From: Leptasterias polaris
Taxonomy: Eukaryota > Echinodermata > Asteroidea > Forcipulatida > Asteriidae
Direction: 5' to 3'
DNA length: 64,000 nucleotides
NCBI GenBank assembly: GCA_037783415.1
Contig: JAZGTN010000043.1
Span: 558,001-622,000, forward strand
Notes under the pieces: generated by a model
The model's input: only the letters and a program-made list of their open reading frames with translations
Databases searched by the model: none
What the model was told of the DNA's origin: nothing
In this document: piece after piece, positions 12,001 to 27,000 of the stretch
Position numbering within the stretch: the stretch's first letter is position 1
Layout of the letters: every line of letters starts with the position of its first letter
Program-made: the position numbers and the translations under genes

Positions 12001-15000
12001 ATTATGGCTTGACCAAGTGTGTTTGGAAAACAGCCAGATGAAGCTTGAAAATATTTTTTGTAAATATCTTTGATTCTAGAAATTACCTTTGCAACATTAC
12101 GACTGTTTCATTGCACAGTTAAAAAGTTTGGTCATAAAAGAAGAAGAAATGGGCTGGGGGAAATTACATGGTTGCAAACTGCTTATTGAACCAAACAAAT
12201 TACCTGGATGGTATAAATGCACAAATCTTTTGTGGCCTCCTTGTTTCGACCCTAGCAGAGTCTTTATCAAAGGCTAAAATCAGCAGAGCTTTTGAGAAAG
12301 ACTCTTCTATAGGGTCGAACTGCGATGCTATTAAAAATGTCTTGCAAAAGACGGAACCAAAATATTTGCCTAAAATTTAGAGAAGTGTGCTGTGTAGAAG
12401 TCACAATAACCACACCTTGCCACCATTTGAAATGAGATGAAGGAACACAAATAATTATTTTGAATTAGACCGTATGCACATGATGTCATTTTGAGTAGGG
12501 CGCCCTCGGCTAGAGGTGAAAAGGGGGCTTTTCTTGGGCCCATCCTGTGCGTTGCGCGTACATTGAGGTCTGTCTTCCATCATTTCCTCATCGTTTTACA
12601 TCATTTCATTGTCGTTTACATCTAAGATGGCAGCATAATGACACCCATGCAAAAGGTCCATAGAGCAAAAAACATTGACTACTGCATTATTTATTTGCAA
12701 AATAAACTCATTTAAAGTTTCTGTCGTCTAAAATGTTAGATTAGTTGTCATCTTAAGTCTTCTTCTTATTTATTTCCAGCGTTCGCTCAGAGATGCCCGA
12801 GCGGCTGGACCCTCTACCAAGATAGCTGCTTCATTATCTTCACTACCTGGAAGAACTGGTATGACTCCAGGCTGGCTTGCCAAGCAGAGCAGGGTGACTT
12901 GCCCATCGTCACTAGTGTGGAGATGAATGTAAGGAAATTGCAAACTTGAGGGATAACAGTGTGAAGAAGCATTGAACAACAGTCGTACATTATGTATTTA
13001 TTTTCCATTCTTGTTAAAGAAAAACAAAATACGTGTATGTATATATTTAAAAGACAGATCTGAAAATCATAGTGAGGTTAGAGGGTTTCCATTTGCTCAC
13101 TTTGTCGTTAACCCACTAACAACCCAAACATTACTGACCCACACCCATTCACTCACTGATTAAGAAGAGAAAAAGAAAAAAAGTCCACTTGGCGAGCTAC
13201 TTCGCCACTGGTCACCTCACTTTCATGTTTTTTCTTTTATAAAAAATATATAATTTGAACTAAAGTCTTTCTCCCCATACAAGCCTGCCCTAACCAACAA
13301 CTTGTTGTTTGCATTGTTATTCTTGTGTGTGGCGTGTCGTGGTCGAGCGATTAAGAGCACACATAGCTCTGGTGTTTCTGATCAGCAGAGTATGGGTTCG
13401 AGTCCGGGTCTTGACACTGATGAGCAAAACACTTAACCGTAATCGCTTAGTCCTTCGGGTGGGACGTAGCGCCGTAGGTCCCTCGTTCTATGATTGGTAG
13501 TGCACATAAGAAAACTTATCATAGAAGAGTAGTTAACCCTGGTGTTAACCCCGGTGTTTCTGGTTCACATAACAAGCACACTTGTTAACAGGTTTCGTCA
13601 GGCTTGCATCCTTGGTTTCATTAGCAGAATTTTATAGTAATATTAAAAATGATCTTCAATTCAAAATAAGGGAAACCTTTTAGGTTGTTTTTGTATAACA
13701 TTGTTTCATTGTTTTGTGTTTGTTTGTTTGTTGACAGACATTTCTGACGAGATTCACGGAGCAAGCTGGGGATGCTGCCTGGCTTGGCCTGAATGATTTT
13801 GAGGTAGAGGGAACATTTAAGTGGAATGATGGCACACCGTTAACTGCTCCTCTTGAGTGAGTTTGAAGCATTATATTTTACAATTTTTCATGTAACATTA
13901 TTAAATCAGTTTGTTTCTCAAAATGAAACCAAGAGATTCTCGAAAGCATCACTGTCACTTATGGACCTGAAGATAGAGGAAAAGGAGGGTGTGTTCGTAG
14001 CTGAGCGTTGTAGACCACCGGACTTAAGTTCTGATAGTCTGAGAGTGGGTTTAGTAGGCCCCGGTCTTAACACTTGTGTCCTTACAAATACAAGGCACTT
14101 AACCTTTTTTGCTTTTTCCTTTGGATTGGATGTTAAGTTCCTTGTCCTGTGTCTTGTGTATATGCACTTAAAAGAACCCATTGCACTTATTGTTAAGAGA
14201 AGGGGTTTGTCCCAGTGTTCCGGGTATGGTTTGATGAAGATTGTGCAACAGCACCTTGTAAACTCTTACAAGGTGCTATTAAAAAGATCTTATTTTTCAA
14301 ACATAGCAAACCTGTCGCAGCACTTTGAATCCTTACCCAAAGGCACTGTATAAAATATTGATACTATTATTATAATGTGATGAAGAAGAAAATTGAAAAC
14401 TCCATGCAAAGCAAGAGGCAGGCTAACTTTCCAGCAGTTCTTGTCATTGACCCAACAGTTCATCTGCCTTGAAAATTGTTTTCAAACATTTGTGTAATGC
14501 TTACATTTATTCTTCTGCCATAAGCACCTTTACTGGTAAGCAGTTTTATCAAAATGGGCACTGGTACTTAATGGAAATATTCATGATGTAAATTTTGGTA
14601 CAAACTGATTATTTGGCAGCACTCTGTGGCAGAATAACAATCCAAATGATCCAGATGGCTCTGAGGACTGCGGTGGACTGAGAGCAGACGGAACATGGGT
14701 GGATCTATCTTGCATTGTAAATAAATACCATGTGTGCCAGAGACCAAATGGTAAATTTATATAATATTTGTATTATTAAATAACTAAATATTTTGGGTTT
14801 GAACAAAGAAAAATTTACTAGAACAGGATTTGAAGTAAGGTGCCAAATGAGCTATCTAGACCAAATGAGCTAGACCAAATGAGCTATCTAGCCCTATGTT
14901 AGCGGTCTCCTTATTTTGTCAATCTCTTTGTTCTGGGGGTGCCAGTCAGAAGCCACTCATTCGTTAACTGCCAGAAGCCATTCATTCGTTAACTGCCGTG

Positions 15001-18000
15001 TAGCCAGGGATCACACCCAAGTATACGATACAACTTGGGAAGCGGCAGCCAGGGGATCACCTTAAGGGGATGCAAATTTTTATTTCAGATATCAAATAAT
15101 AAACCACAAGGGAAACTGACTGGGTATATTTAAATGATTTTGGGTTGAACAAAGAAAATTTGACTTTTAAATAACTATTAATAAATAGCTCGGAGAGTTT
15201 ATGCACTCTGTTTGGATGATTCAGCTGGGCTGAAAATATTTGAAAAATTCATATTTATATTTCATTGATTGGCTGGCAGCTGTCCTCTTGTTATTAAGCA
15301 ATTTTTCTTTTAACTCTGGACTCATAATTGATTATATTTATTTCAAGGTAAGAAAAGAAGTAGATTGTCAGGCCATGCTGTCATTTTTCAATTTGATTTG
15401 ATTTGAAATGGTTTAATCACAATACAAAATTTATGTTAAAACATATTGGAACAATGATACAGTATAATGACAAAAATATAATGACAAAACTATAATGACA
15501 AAAATAATTTGGGCAAGATAAAGGAAGAAAAAAGAATTAAAGAAAAATAAGAGGCACTAAAAGGATCAATTATCCTTGAGTGTCAACTTTAAATTGTCAT
15601 AAATTTGTAGATTACTTGATCGTCTGATGTGTTGATCTAAATTTAGGTCAGGTACCCAGGGGAAAGGTGAAGTACATGTATTTCTGTGCTTGGTGGTCAT
15701 TCTCAGGCCTTCATTTACCAAGGAGACTTTAAAAAACCCAGTTTTATATGTTATTATGAAAACATACCTGCAAGGAATTGCATGGTGATAAAGTGCACTT
15801 CATGTACAGCAGGGCCCAATTTCATAGCTCTGCTTACCGTGGAATTCTGCGCTTACAGCCCATACAATTATGTGCTTTTCAGGGTACTGTAAGCACAGAA
15901 TTCCCCGTTAATTAAGCCAAGCCATGAAATTGGGCCCAGGATTCCTCAGGGTGATAAGCAATTATGAGAACTTTGCATCATGTTGGGCTGGAAATTCAAC
16001 AAAAGACATCTCCTGAGTGTGTTTGAATCAAGCGCCATTTACTACTACTACACCTGAAGCATTCCTGAAACTATCTCATATCCTTTGGAGCATGCAGCAC
16101 TACCAGGCAAATGGGGACACATGCTGATAAGCAGTCACATCAACCATGCCACTCTTGCAGTTTTCGTCTTGATGATAAGAAGCAATTATACTTGGGTTGT
16201 TGCCTGTGTCTTGCAAAATTGCAACAGTTTGTATAGACCATGTGACCTGTGACATCACATCTTTACAAAAGAGCCACAGAGCCTGGACTTCCTGCAGGCA
16301 CAGTTTGTACACAGATCAATGGAATATATAATAAATCTTATGTTTTAAGGAGTTTGCACTGTCTGATATTTCTCAACTTTTGATATGAAGAAAGGGGGGA
16401 CATCTAAAAAGCCATACGGCTTAATATTGTTTTTCTAATTCTTGAATATATGTGAAAATTATGACACAAAATGTAAATTTTCACATAATATGGCCTGTGT
16501 AGTATCTTGCCTGTCAGGAATTACATTAGAATTTACAAGGTCTCTACTCTGTAAACAAATGTAATATGGTCTATTGGCCTTAAGTTTTGACACTAGCAGA
16601 ATCTTGCTCAAAGGCTAATAGTTCTGCTGAGGTCAAAGTTGAGGCCACTATCACTTTTTGCATTTATACCACTGGCAACAATTATTTATTTTCTGTTTTA
16701 TTTAAACTATCCAGACATTCCCATGAAGTGTGACGAAGCCAATGGCTGGGTCCCAGCTGGTGGCAAGTGCCATAGGTATCAGAACTGGTACCAGACATGG
16801 GAAAATGCCAGGCGACACTGCCAGACCCTGGGTGGTGATCTCATCAGCATACAGACAGATGATGAACAGAACTTAGCTATGATTCGGGCTCACCAGCAGT
16901 CAATCTGGATTGGTGCATCTGATAAGGTGAAGAGACTCTTTGAAAATCACTGATTTCAACTTCTGCTCTGGCTTAGTTCTATCGGCTAATTTAACTACGG
17001 GGGTCAAGTAGGTGATCTGTTGGTCTGCCATTATTGGGAAGAACTCAAAAGCATTGAGCTTTTTTCTTTCCTTACTTGCCTTCCATTTCACAAGACTTTG
17101 TCTCATGACCAGATTTCACCCGTCATGATTATTTTCTGGGTCAACACACTCACGAGCATCTAATATTTGTATAATATTTTAGGGCTTACAAAAATATGTG
17201 TGATCAAATAGATTCAAGTTCTGAGCTACTAGACTTTTTTGAAATTTAATCCCTTGACAAGGACTTTTTGAGAGCAGAAGTGACAAGAACTCTGTTTTGA
17301 TAGAACTCTTCTTTTTCAAGTTAATCATATGGTTTAAAGATTTATATTGGTGCTAATTACTCTTTTATTTTGTCTACAAACATAGATCAGTAATTCAGCT
17401 GGTACCTACACCTGGCCTGATGGTTCATCACTAAGTATGACCAAGTGGGCACCAGGACAACCCAATAGTCAGTACGTACATTTTTCTCTGCACATTACTT
17501 GAATTTTATCTAAACTTCCACGTTTGGATTGACAGACTATTGAGTCACAGTGTTTGAATACACTTTTGTTAATTCTTGCTAGCTTGATATGAACAATTTT
17601 TTGTTCATTTACAGATATAGTTTGTTTATCCTGTGCAATAGGCTTTTTGTGTATTGTATGTTTGTACCGAAAAAATAGTAACAATAATAATAATAATAGT
17701 AACACTTTGTTACTGTTAATGCACATAATCTTAGGAAAATAAAACTTTTTATTGAAATTTCCAAACAATATTGTTTCAGGTTTTTCTTCATGGGAGGCAA
17801 CTGTGCTGATATCCTAGACACATCTACCAATGGAGAATGGAGTACATCACCTTGTACATCGCGACGGAAATTCATCTGTGAGAAGGATGAAGGTAAGCTG
17901 GTATCAGACTTTCTTTACTATTGAGCCCAATTTCCATAAAGCTGTTCCCACAAAAAATACTTCACTCAGAGAAAAATTTTGCTTAGCAGAAAGCAGTTAC

Positions 18001-21000
18001 CAGCAAAAATACACTATGTAAAGCATGTTGTTTGTCCCTGGTTACCTGCTAGTTGTTGCTAACCTGAAAAATGTGCTAAGCACCATTTTCTGCTTAACAG
18101 CTTTATGAAATTGGCCCAATTCGTTAAACAGAGAATTTGTTGCTTAGTAAAAATAGGTTATCAGCTCAAAAAATACAATTACTAAACATTAAAGTGAGGT
18201 TTGAGTAGACACTGTGTACATAAAACTCTTCCTGAATTGTGGTGTTTCTGAAAAGAACCGGTGATTTTACAACTCAACTTTTTGATCAGTATGCTCTGAT
18301 CGTCTTCAATTAAATGAGCATACTGATCGAAACATCGAGTTGTTAAACCACAAGGGCCCAGTTTCATGGCTCTGCTTGCTGTGGATTTCTGCACTTATGC
18401 CCATAGAACCATTTGTTTTAAGCGAACCACCACAACTCATTAGAGAGAATTTCATGTAAGTGGTGTCTCAGCAAACCCGACTTAGTTTATATTGTAGCGA
18501 ACAGCCTGAGGGTCCTTGTTTCTAATACTGCCGAACACCAAGAAAAGGGGAGCCTGAGACTGGACTGGAGGAAAAGGAAAACCAACTTTCTGCCTCAACC
18601 TTACAACACAACTCCTTTTAATCAACACAAAGCAAAGAGTGAGTCATCTTGGCTCCTGGCCAACGTTTTCCCGCTGGCGCGAACACAACTGTCTATTTAT
18701 AGTCCATACTTCCGGTCCAATGTCTGGAGAGAGAGCGCTCTCACGGCGGCGGTTGTCCGGCGGTTAACCAGCGGTAGCGATGTCCGTTACAATATTCCCA
18801 TAGTGCAAGCTTCAAACCATACTTAATTTATATTGCATGTTTGTCATCAGTTGTATAATACTAAATCTTCTATGTTGATATGTAGGAACTTGTCCTGTTG
18901 GTTGGAGAATCCATGGTGGTCAGTGCTATCAGGTCAATACCTACTCAGCAATGTCTTGGACAGATGCTAAGCATAACTGTGAGGCACAAGGTGCTTTCTT
19001 AGCATCCATCTTCAGGTCAGTTTTAGCTCCAAGGGTCACCCATAAGATCCTTATAGTATTACCTTTCATTATTCCAAGGAGAAAATCAATAGGCCAAAAA
19101 GGACCTTTGGATGACTGTTTGTTTTTGTCAACACTTGGTCTTTATTAATGGATTTGCAAACTTTCAATTCAGACACTAAATGAATAAACTATCAACGATT
19201 AGTAATAGTTGAATGGATTGAATGGATGTTAATTTTGCTTTTAGGATAAAGAATATTATTTGGTTTTTGCCCTTTACCTCTACCTAACCCTAGCAGGCAT
19301 CAGGGGTTATTGAAACATAGAGTTGTCGGAATGTATAGGGCTGTCAGATTATAGAACATCAGCACCACTTAACGTATATTTATTTCCCTTAATATTTCAG
19401 TGCTGATGAGAATGACTTTGTGTTCCGTCAGTTTGATGATCTGACAGGAGTTGGTGTCACTGACATCTGGATTGGAATTTCAGGTATAACAAAATGTCTC
19501 CATTAAACTGCATGGCCCAATTTCATAGAGCTGCAACGGCCGACTTTTATGCTTACTGTGCAATTTCTATTTCATAGCACTGCCGACTTTAAGCACAGGA
19601 AAAGGCATGCTAATCTTTCTGTGCTTACTATAAGTAAAAGAATGACGTAACACATGTTAAATTCTCAAGCTGGCTGCCTAATTGTCTTGCTAATCTGTGA
19701 AAAATGCTTGCGTTTAAGCAATTTCTTTTTACTAAAGTAAGCAATTCTATGAAATTGGCCATATGTCATCAACTTTAGAGACCAAAGCACTGCTGTGACA
19801 ATGTCACAAAAATGCAGTTTTAACTGAAAACACAAGACCCTTAAACTTTATCCAAAAAAAAAAGAAAAAGTTGTACCACCTCAAATAAAAAAAGAAAAAT
19901 AAATAAATAAAATCTGGACAAAGGAATTGATGTAGAATTGAATTGTATGCTTTTTTGCGGCCTTTACAACTATAGCCTTTGTTGAAATGTGCTTAATTAG
20001 TCATGAAAATACTACCTTGTTGGAGTTAAAATTAACCGTGGAATAGTACACAACCCCCTGCCACAAAAAACAACAACAAACAAAACAAACATCAACAACA
20101 AACCTAAAACAGGAACAACAACAACAATAAAAGTGCAGTGCAACTTTGAAACTTATCATGCAGTCTCCTATCCTTAAAAAAGCAAACTGGAGAGCACCTG
20201 ATGAATCTTTTTTTTAAATTTGTTATGATGTTGTTAGATTACAGCTTGGATGGTCAGTTTGCATGGGTTGATGGGTCATCAGTTTCTTACAGTAACTGGA
20301 ATCCAGGAATGCCTGTAGACAGATTGAACCAACCAGACTGTGGAACCATCTACCTCGGTAAGTTATTCTAAGTATTAGTCAAATATGATTAAAAAACACA
20401 CAGCTAATCTTAATCTGTTTGTTTCTAAAAACAATGTCAGGTCTTTAGCTTTCATATGCTATGTGATTTGCCTTTTTATGATAATTCTAAGAAGGCCATT
20501 TTCCGCCAAGAATAGTCTAGTGTTAAGTCAATAGGATTTTAGGCAGAAAGTATATAAATAATGAGAACAATCATAACAATCTTGACAATGGAACAGCTAA
20601 TAAATTGTTAGTTTCACTAAATTTGTTTTATTTATTGATTGATTTTGTAATATTATTTGTTGACTTAAACAAAATAAAAACATTATTGATTTATTTTGTT
20701 TTATTTCAATATGGCCTCTGTCAAAACACTTATTTGGGTCCCTTTAAGGCTAAATTGTTTACTTTAATTTTCTTTTTACTTGTACACCAAATATCACTGG
20801 GCCACCTAGGATACCAGTTGGTCACACAGTAAAAGTAAGGGGGAAAATGAAACAAATCACCTTTATGCAATTTGACAGAAGCTTTGACACATTCTTTGTT
20901 TTCCTTTTTGCTCTTCCATAGGTGACAGTGCTGCTCGATGGGACTCGGCAAACTGTTTTCTTCCTCAGTCATTTATTTGTAAAGTCCCAGTGGGTAAGTG

Positions 21001-24000
21001 TACAGATAAGTATTATCATTATTTTTTTAATGGCAGGTATTTTTGGGGTTATTGTCAAAGACAAATATCCTCACTTGGTGTATCCCAACATTGCATAAAA
21101 TAACAAAGCTGTCAAAATTTGGGCTCAAATGGTCATTGAAGTTGGAAGAAAATAATGACAGAAATAACCCTTGTTGCATAGAATTGTGTGCTATCGGAAA
21201 CCTGACAAAGGCTTCCTGCCTGAAGACTTTCTCAAATTCAAACTTTTTGATGAACAATTTCCTCTTTCTCTAAAACTACATTACTTAAAATGGGATTGTT
21301 TTTAACAATGTCTTATAATATCAACGGCTCTCCAGTGCTCTTTACCAAGTAAGTTTTAGTATGGTCATTAACTTGTGAAGTAATAGACACAATTGGCGAC
21401 CGGAGTCACGTGACTCATGGGTATACAATGTAAACAAACCTAGCAAACAATGCACAGCGAGCATGGAAAACCATGGCTGCTTCCCACCTTACAGCAAGAG
21501 CGCTCGGAAGCAGCCTTGCGTTTCCATTCACGCTGCGCCTTGCTTGCTTGGTTTGTTTACATTTTATACCCACTATGGATCACGTGACGCAGTCGCCGAT
21601 TGTGTCTATTACTAAAAGTACACCCTTCCTATAAATAATCTTGTATTTTGGAGGGAAACATGCATCAGGTACATAATTCCAAAGGAGATGCAGTTGGGAT
21701 GGCCTTTTTCTGTAGGTATTTTTATTATTATGAGTAAAGAGTGAGAGCAGGTTACACTGTTGAAACACCTACTTGTTTTTCCTCAGGTCAACCAGTGTTC
21801 CCTCTGGATCCAATTTCTGGTAAGCACACGTACTATCACAACCTCTTCAAAGAAACTATACATAGTTGGGAGTCTATGTGAAAGAGAAGATATTGACTGA
21901 TGTCCATGTTTTATACAGCTCTTTTAAAACTTTACATCAAATGCACACTTACACTGTTGCACTGTTTCGAACAGAACGTGTTATCGTAAGGAGGTGCTGT
22001 GGTGCAATTTACTGCCAATACCATTATTTGTTAGGTTTGAGGATCTGGTAAGGTTTGCTGTAACACCATGTAGTAATAATCTCTCATGAGTTGTGATGGT
22101 TCTGAAAAGAACCAGGGGTTTAACAATTCAACGTTTCGATTAGTATAGACTGTGAAAGTCTCTCGCGCCATGTGTATTGCTTTACCATGTGAAGGAGACA
22201 AACTCGCGTGCTTTATTGGGTGGCAATGTTCAAATATAATAATAATACTTTGTTCTTATATAGGGCTATATCACACCCCTAGGGGCGTAAAAGCGCTCAG
22301 TATTTTTTCTTGCAAGCTATCTGGAGCTACGTTTTGAAGTATGAGACCTTTTTCTTTTGTAGCACCATGTAATGTTTACAAGGTGCTTTGTCGCAATATG
22401 CTGCCGATCAGACCAGAAATACCGGGGTGAACTCTTTACGATAGGACACAAGTGTCAAGACAGGGACTTGAACCCACACCCTGCTGATCAGAAACTTTAG
22501 AGCTTGAGTCCGGTGTTTCTTATTCGCTTGGCTTGCACAGTCCATAGCATGCATTGCTAGACCACTAGAGTCCAAAACTCTCCTGAAGATGATCAGAGCA
22601 TACCGATTGAAACGTTGAGGTACTAAACGATTGGCTCTTTTCAGAACCACCACAATTCATAAATATCAAAATATGGTGTTACCGCAATCCTTACTAGATT
22701 GCATTCCTAAGTCAAGTTTCAAATTCTATATATTGGGAGGAGATTAGTTCAAGTAAAATAAACTTTCGAAGTGTTATCAAAATTAGTAATCAATTGCAGG
22801 GACCAATTTCATAGAGCTGCTTAAGCAGACAATATTGCTTAAAACAATTCTGCTAAGCAGAAATGAGCAGGGTGCCAGTCATAAATTGTACTTGCTGTAT
22901 TCTAGTTTTGCTGGTACTCTTATTCTGGTAAGCATAATTTTTTTATGCTTAGCTATTTTTGTGCTTAAGCACCTCAGCTATGAAATTGGGCCCTGATCAT
23001 TTTGGTATAGATGAGTTTCATGAGTTTTTGTTTTCCACATTTTGTGGCTGTCTGATTCACCAGGGGTTGGCAACTGCCCAACTGACTGGAGCTTGTTTGG
23101 TGATTTCTGTTTCTTCGTGGACACTACCCAGACAACCTTCAATGATGCAGAGATGATGTGTGAAGCCAAGGGGGCCAAACTAGCCAGTATCCACTCTGCT
23201 AAGGTGCAGTCCTACCTCACATGTAAGTTAAACTCCGCCCTCAATCAGGGCCCACAGTATCTTAGCTCTGCTTACGTTAGCTAGAAATAGCACTCTTTAC
23301 TAATGAAGCTACTTTTGCTATAAAAAAACCTGGCTGACAGACAAACATCCCACCACTTACATGTACACGATCACAGTATTATGGATCAGATAAAAATATT
23401 GTAAGTTTACACAGAAAGCTACGGTCAGAATTGGGACAGGGATTCACACCTACGACAGAAGATCCGCAGATGTTCCCAATTTTAACTCCTTAAGAATAAA
23501 GATTATGTCAACAGCTCAGTTGTTGCATGGTGGATTTGTTGTGGTTTTGGATCTGGAACTTCTTAAAGACATCGAGAGAAATATCAGCTTGCGGTTTTGC
23601 CACTTGCAATAATTGTTTGGTGCTATACAGAGTCTCTGCCTATTTCATAGACGGAGTTGTCCAACTTCCAGCTGTGGTGGGCCAAGAATAGAGCACTGTG
23701 GAACCCCAACTATGATAGGATGCTACCTGTCAAAAAATGTTATTTAGAGGACTTTGGACGTGGACAGTTTGACAGCCTCATTTTGATGGAAAGCAAATAC
23801 AAGATGGGAAACTAAAATTTTAGAAAGACTAAGAATTTTGCAGATGTGTGAATTGAACACTTTGAGAACACTTTGAGAGTTCTAGGAAGATAAATGTAAC
23901 TTGAATGCATCTTTTTAGAGATCACTGAAGGAAAAGCTCCCAAGAAAAAACTGAGAAGTTATCACCTTGCAATGGGAGTAAGTCAATGGAGGAATCTGGT

Positions 24001-27000
24001 TAGGAAGTTCGCTTCTGGAGATTGACAACTTTAGCATAAGATTTCACATGATCTTTTCTTTGCTAGTCAAACTTGGCACACACAAGACAGCAGTTTGCAG
24101 TTGGGGAACTATTTTGTCAGCGCATCAAAGAAATGAAATAGTGTCATGTCGTGTTATGATCACAGAAGTTTTTCAGATGGAAACTGCACTTCCTGGTGAG
24201 ATAGACAACAGATACTGTAACCACTGCAACTTAACTGTCCTCCATCAAACACCCCTAGAAAATAAAATTGAAAAAAATGATGAGAAAACTGCAAACAAGC
24301 TACTGCAGCCACTGCCAGCATATTTTGTGCAAAATTATCATGCACAGTTTCCTGGTACTGGGACTCTTCCTAAAGCCTTTATCAGTTAGGGCTCAGACAA
24401 CGATGACTCCAGAAACCCAAATACAGGCTGGAGCATGCCAAACTGCGCTCATAGTGTAGTCTGTACATGCGAATTAACATCATAAAATTTGTATGCGCAT
24501 ATATAGTGAAATTTGACACGTTTGTCTGAGATCAGAATACTTCTATTTTTAGCATTACTGCGGAGTGCTATTGACTCTGGCGTATATATTTCTCTGGTTA
24601 GGAAGGAAATTCTGCTTGTTTTAGTGTGTACTTCATGTCACTATAATAATAATACTTTATTATACCACAATAGACCATGTGACCTGTGACATCACATGTT
24701 TACAAAAGGGCCACAGAGCCTGGACTTCCTGCATGCACAATTGTACACAGCTCAATGGAAGAATACAACAAATCTTATGTTTTATGGAGATTGCACTGTC
24801 TGAATTTGCTCAACTTTTGATATGAAGAAAGAGGGGGCATCTCAAAAGCTGTACAGCTGTTGCTTTTGTTGATTTTGAATTTATGTGAAAATTATGACAC
24901 AAAATGTAAATTTTCCCATATGGCCTGTGTAGTATCTTGCCTGTCAGGAAATGGATTAGAATGTACAAGGTCACCACTCTGTAAACAAAGGTAACATGGT
25001 CTATACATACAAAATATTCACATTAAGTAAAATAGATAAAAATAAACATATAGGATGAAAACCGCCCCATCCCAATATACAGCATGGATTGAAATCAAAA
25101 GAAAAAACAAACGATAAAAAAAATAAACAAGGCAAAGAGAGAACACTCTTTGGACAACAAACCAGAGAGCAACAGACAAAACAAAAGATGGGCTGCCTAG
25201 GAGAAAGACAAAAGTGAAATAAAACACTATCACCAAAGAGGTGTGTCACTACTCCGACCCCAAAACAACGACAACCACAACAAAAACACACGCAGACACA
25301 CAAACAAAGAACAGCGAACAGATGAGCACCAGAAGAAAGCATTTTTCACTTACACAGCTAGCGTAGAATGTTAAAAAAGTCCTGAGTGGTGGGCAGAAAA
25401 ATGAATCATGGGTTTGAATCAAACCTGAGATATACCTGTGAATTTTTTTCTCACATGATCATGACTTGGGGGAAAGCACTGAGTATATAGTGAACACAAA
25501 ACAAATTTTTGTGGTTACTTATTAAAAATCACAAACCTTGTTTTTTCTGGTGTGTACATCAGTTTCAAACCTTTAAAAATTAATTGAAGAGAGTAACAAA
25601 AAGTTTGCTTTATTTTTGTTTTGTTTTTAAGCCAAGGTCTATTCTTCAAATAATTCTATTAATTTGTCTCAACAGTAAGAACATCCATGAGTAATTCAAG
25701 ACTGTGGATCGGGTTACATGACCGCAGCAATGAAGGCAACTTTGAATGGGTTGACGGCACACCTGTAAGTTAAATATTTTCTTCTTTCTTTTTTAAATGC
25801 AAGTTCACCCCAAACAAGGCTAAAATCCACTCTTGGTAAGGGGCTACAAGAAGAAAAACATTAATGATGAAACATTAACTCAAGGGAGCTGAAGGTAGGC
25901 ATTGATATTTTTTTTGTAAAAGTCTAGATTTGTTAGGATTTTGGATGTAGGGAAACATGCACCAGGCAAGGATTTCCAAAGAGTTGTGGAATAAAGCTGT
26001 TGGAATTTCTCTTTGTTCTACTCATCAGCATCGCAAGAGTGAATGCGTGAATACTTGCATCCCTGAGTAGGTCAACTTCAAAATGACATCGAAAACATAA
26101 TTTCTTATAATTGATCTTTGGCAAACCTGCCAGTTCTCAAAATTAAACCATTTTTAAATTGATCCATGTGTGAGAGTATGAAATGTCTTCAAAACGCATT
26201 TAAAAAAATTATGCCTTAAAATGGCATTCTTTATGAAGTCTATGAGCTGAAGTTTACAATGTTGAGAGGACCAACTTGGTTCTTATAGGTAATTGGCTCT
26301 CTGAGGAACTTGGTTCTGATCTCAATTTCCTTCCACCTTGATTTCCTGTCAACTCTGTGGATCCTGGTTCGAATACTGCTTTGAACTGGAGCTTTGCATG
26401 TGGATTGGGTTATCGGTTCCTTCTTGACTGCGTAGCTTTTCCCTAGTTGGGGTTTTCCTCCCACATCTAGAACTGAGATTTCTTGCAACCTGTTCTCTTT
26501 TAAGGCCTACTGGTTACAGTGCTATTCTCTTTTGAGGATTCCTTGGTTTCATTACCAGAAGTATGTATATAACTCAAGGCAGGCAGCAAGCCAATAGATT
26601 TGCTCATCAAGAGGATGTCCCAAGAGTTCTTCATTGGCCTTTTTTTGTTATTAAAGCGACACTTCCCAATTTTCACTCATGGTATGAACGTTCAGGTTGG
26701 CATTAGTGTTTGAATCCCGCCAGGATTGGTTTTTCAGTCTGTATCTGTTTGCTAGGGTTTTCCCTGGAATATTTTTCCGAGGTTTTTCTCCTGCATATAA
26801 AACTGAAACTGCCTTCCTTTTCTTCTGGTTCTTGGCTAGTATAGTGATTAAGTTTGCTTTTCTGAGTCGGAATCCTTTTTGCTTCAAAACCAGAATAAAT
26901 ATAACAAAATACAAATAAATAAATGTAAAATAAAGTGTTGTGAATTTGTCCATCAATGTGAGAGAAATCCATCTGAAAAGTTTTTTTTGTTTTTTTTTTT

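Noticed and set aside
24048..24389. 113-codon open frame, repeated at 50671-51012
   Set aside because: It is identical in both copies only because the whole 1.05 kb block was copied. It resembles no protein and lies within a repeat that has traces of a reverse transcriptase on the other strand.
25001..25342. 113-codon minus-strand frame rich in Cys, Phe and Val
   Set aside because: Low-complexity product of AC/AAC-rich DNA; no domain and no splice context.
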